From Rubrivivax sp. (lineage in GTDB: Bacteria > Pseudomonadota > Gammaproteobacteria > Burkholderiales > Burkholderiaceae_C), in contig JAIXTY010000020.1 in the NCBI GenBank assembly GCA_027483705.1, forward strand, positions 1-36,558: a stretch of 36,558 nucleotides of DNA. The letters are read 5' to 3'. Of the stretch, positions 34,979 to 36,558 are shown piece after piece. The notes under the pieces were generated by a model that was given only the letters and a program-made list of their open reading frames with translations, made no database searches and was not told the DNA's origin. Each line of letters opens with the position of its first letter. Within the stretch, counting starts at the first letter, position 1. A program made the translations under genes and the position numbers.

Positions 34979-35023
34979 TGATCGCCGGCCCCGCCAGCGG
35001 CAGGACACGGCGCTTTCAGGCGG

Positions 35024-35446
35024 TTACGCCTTGCGCAGGGCGTCGCGGATCTCGCGCAGCAGCAGCACGTCTTCGGGCGTGGGCGCCGGCGGTGCGGGCG
35101 GCGGCGGCGGCGCCTCGCGCTTGAGCTTGTTCATCTGCTTGACCATCAGGAAGATGATGAAGGCCAGGATGACGAAGTTCAGCAGGATGGTGAGGAAGCT
35201 GCCGTAGGCGAAGACGGCGCCGGCCTTCTTGGCCTCGACCAGCGTCGCGGCCGTCTGCCCCGACAAGGGAATGAAGTAGTTGTTGAAGTCAAGGCCGCCG
35301 AAGATCTTGCCGATGATGGGCATGATCAGGTCGCCGACCACCGAGTCGACGATCTTGCCGAAGGCCCCGCCGATGATCACGCCGACGGCGAGATCCATGA
35401 CGTTGCCCTTGACGGCGAACTCCTTGAACTCCGAGACGAAACTCAT
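35024..35446 (-). CDS. mscL: large-conductance mechanosensitive channel
   Basis: A 140-residue MscL. The N-terminal amphipathic helix [37 protein letters not shown] runs into TM1 with the pore-lining Gly/Ala pattern. A periplasmic loop ([11 protein letters not shown]) and TM2 ([25 protein letters not shown]) follow. A proline-rich linker and C-terminal helix ([13 protein letters not shown]) form the cytoplasmic bundle. The pentamer opens under membrane tension to release solutes on osmotic downshock. Length and order match the family. A GC-rich dyad (GCGGGCCC and GGGCCCGC, 35476-35492) lies in the leader region. It diverges from petA. Confidence 0.96.
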   Translation of the reverse strand: MSFVSEFKEFAVKGNVMDLAVGVIIGGAFGKIVDSVVGDLIMPIIGKIFGGLDFNNYFIPLSGQTAATLVEAKKAGAVFAYGSFLTILLNFVILAFIIFLMVKQMNKLKREAPPPPPAPPAPTPEDVLLLREIRDALRKA

Positions 35447-35605
35447 GTGCACTCCTGGACAGCTCGTGGTTGTGGGCGGGCCCGGGGCCCGCGGCCGGAC
35501 CATAGTCGCCCCCGCGGCGGCGCGTCAATCCAAGCGTGCCGCAACCGGTGCGTGCCGTGGCGCCGCGTCGTCAAGGCCGCGTCAGGTGAGCGCAGGGTGG
35601 TCGGC

Positions 35606-35611
35606 TAGAAT
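35606..35611 (+). promoter_or_regulatory. putative -10 box of the petAB promoter
   Basis: TAGAAT, one mismatch from TATAAT, lies 54 bases before the petA ATG in an otherwise very GC-rich gap. No good -35 box is found at 16-18 bases upstream. A TTGACC at 35618 lies downstream and has no matching -10. The start of petA is supported by an AGAGGAA ribosome-binding site just before ATG 35665. Confidence 0.4.
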
Positions 35612-35664
35612 CTCGGGTTGACCCTGAACATCCCCTGCACCCCAGAGCCTTCCAGAGGAACAGC

Positions 35665-36291
35665 ATGAGCGGCACCACGACCGACGCCGTCGCCGGCAGC
35701 GCCAACCCCGTCGACAAGAGCAAGCGCACCTGGATCGCCATCGCCGGCTGCGCCGGTGCCGCAGGCGGCGTGGCGGTGGCGGTGCCCTTCGTGAGCACCT
35801 TCGCGCCCTCCGAGCGCGCGCGCGCCGCCGGCGCCCCGGTGGAGGTCGACATCTCCGCCCTGCAGCCCGGCCAGATGATGCGCGTCGAGTGGCGCGGCAA
35901 GCCGGTGTGGGTGGTGCGCCGCACGCCCGAGCAGCTGGAGTCGCTGAAGAAGACCGAGACGCAGGTCGCCGACCCGGGCTCCAAGCGCACGCAATACCCC
36001 ACGCCGGAGTACGCGCGCAACCAGTGGCGCTCGATCAAGCCGGAGTTCTTCGTCGGCGTCGGCATCTGCACGCACCTGGGCTGCTCGCCCACCGACAAGT
36101 TCCACACCGGCCCGCAGCCCTCGCTGCCCGACGATTGGGCCGGAGGCTTCTTCTGCCCCTGCCACGGCTCCACCTTCGACATCGCCGGCCGCGTGTTCGC
36201 GAACAAGCCGGCGCCCGACAACCTCGAAGTGCCGCCGCACATGTACCTGTCCGACAGCCGCATCCTGGTCGGCGAGGACAAGAAGGCCTGA
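35665..36291 (+). CDS. petA: ubiquinol-cytochrome c reductase Rieske iron-sulfur subunit
   Basis: A 208-residue Rieske subunit of the cytochrome bc1 complex, which takes electrons from ubiquinol to cytochrome c1. Cluster ligands are Cys135 and His137 (CTHLGC), Cys164 and His167 (CPCHGS), with the disulfide Cys140/Cys166. The N-terminal anchor (about 22-45) follows SKRTWIAIAG, so the twin-arginine type signal reads Lys-Arg. PetA proteins are normally Tat-exported. It is followed 52 bases later by petB in the usual petABC order. Confidence 0.97.
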   Translation: MSGTTTDAVAGSANPVDKSKRTWIAIAGCAGAAGGVAVAVPFVSTFAPSERARAAGAPVEVDISALQPGQMMRVEWRGKPVWVVRRTPEQLESLKKTETQVADPGSKRTQYPTPEYARNQWRSIKPEFFVGVGICTHLGCSPTDKFHTGPQPSLPDDWAGGFFCPCHGSTFDIAGRVFANKPAPDNLEVPPHMYLSDSRILVGEDKKA

Positions 36292-36343
36292 GCGCCCGCG
36301 CCCCGCCTGAACACCGCATCCCCGAAGTCCCGAGGTCACCACG

Positions 36344-36558
36344 ATGGCTGAATTCAAGGAAGCGCCGGCCGGCGCAACGGTGGTCGAGAAGACCACCGTG
36401 TGGTTCGAGAACCGGTTCCCGACCGCGTTCGCCGAATACAAGAAGCACCTGTCCGAGTACTACGCGCCGAAGAACTTCAACTTCTGGTACTTCTTCGGCA
36501 GCCTCGCGCTGCTGGTGCTGGTGATCCAGATCGTCACCGGCATCTTCCTGGTGATGCA
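36344..36558 (+). CDS. petB: cytochrome b subunit of bc1 complex, 5' part (cut by window end)
   Basis: The first 71 codons of petB: MAEFKEAPAGATVVEKTTVW, then FENRFPTAFAEYKKHLSEYYAPKNFNFWYFFGS, and the start of the first transmembrane helix LALLVLVIQIVTGIFLVM. This agrees with the N-terminus of proteobacterial cytochrome b, up to the helix preceding the first haem ligands. The frame is open to the window edge. A GAGGT element precedes ATG 36344. It forms the membrane core and quinol-binding sites of complex III together with petA and, by expectation, petC beyond the window. Confidence 0.95.
   Translation, partial: MAEFKEAPAGATVVEKTTVWFENRFPTAFAEYKKHLSEYYAPKNFNFWYFFGSLALLVLVIQIVTGIFLVM

Noticed and set aside
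35618..35623. TTGACC as a -35 box for petA
   Set aside because: No acceptable -10 box follows at 16-18 bases; the TAGAAT element upstream is the better promoter candidate.

Overview
The window is about 70% G+C with strongly GC-biased third codon positions. It looks like a chromosome segment of a betaproteobacterium of the order Burkholderiales, Rubrivivax/Leptothrix/Ideonella type. That placement rests on the petA-petB start next to mscL and a DUF1631 gene, a short-Q-loop cytochrome bd operon led by a GbsR/MarR-type regulator, and the general character of the proteins. No database search was possible, so the taxonomy is inference.

Layout. (1) 1-4.2 kb: the 5' part of RNase P RNA (minus strand, cut by the window edge), a large AfsR/SARP-like STAND regulator, a 65-aa small ORF and a lipoprotein of unknown role. 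(2) 4.2-7.8 kb: gbsR-like regulator, cydA and cydB (minus strand). They diverge from a DUF924 gene, with two TGAA-N2-TTCA dyads between. (3) 7.8-8.45 kb: a gene-free stretch holding two inverted copies of a structured repeat whose stems differ in sequence but stay complementary. (4) 8.45-10.9 kb: an acyl-CoA ligase coupled to a methyltransferase that carries a signal peptide. (5) 11.06-15.14 kb (minus strand): a compact operon of tautomerase, 8-oxoguanine-deaminase-like amidohydrolase and hybrid histidine kinase. (6) 15.25-28.36 kb (plus strand): a large catabolic cluster, diverging from (5) across a 20-bp palindrome. Its first part encodes an FAD oxidoreductase, a flavodoxin-fold quinone reductase, a Rid protein and a creatininase-family hydrolase. 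A textbook sigma-54 (-24/-12) site follows. Its second part encodes an NMT1-type ABC importer (binding protein, ATPase, permease) with an embedded 2-oxoglutarate/Fe oxygenase, then a second amidohydrolase, a second FAD oxidoreductase, a Rieske oxygenase and ethanolamine ammonia-lyase EutBC. (7) 28.36-36.56 kb: lpxC (its start overlaps the eutC stop), a small membrane protein, a DegS-type protease, a Nif3-like protein, a PdxA-family dehydrogenase, DUF1631, mscL, petA and the start of petB.

The most interesting region is (5)+(6). Several products belong to families that release ammonia or hydrolyse C-N bonds: two deaminases, a creatininase-like amidohydrolase, a Rid imine hydrolase relative and EutBC. 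They are joined with oxidases/oxygenases and a high-affinity importer behind a sigma-54 promoter. I infer a nitrogen-limitation-induced scavenging pathway for an unidentified, probably N-heterocyclic or amine-bearing, compound. No pathway I can name has this gene set. The second candidate for something undescribed is the pair of covarying repeats at 7877-8396.
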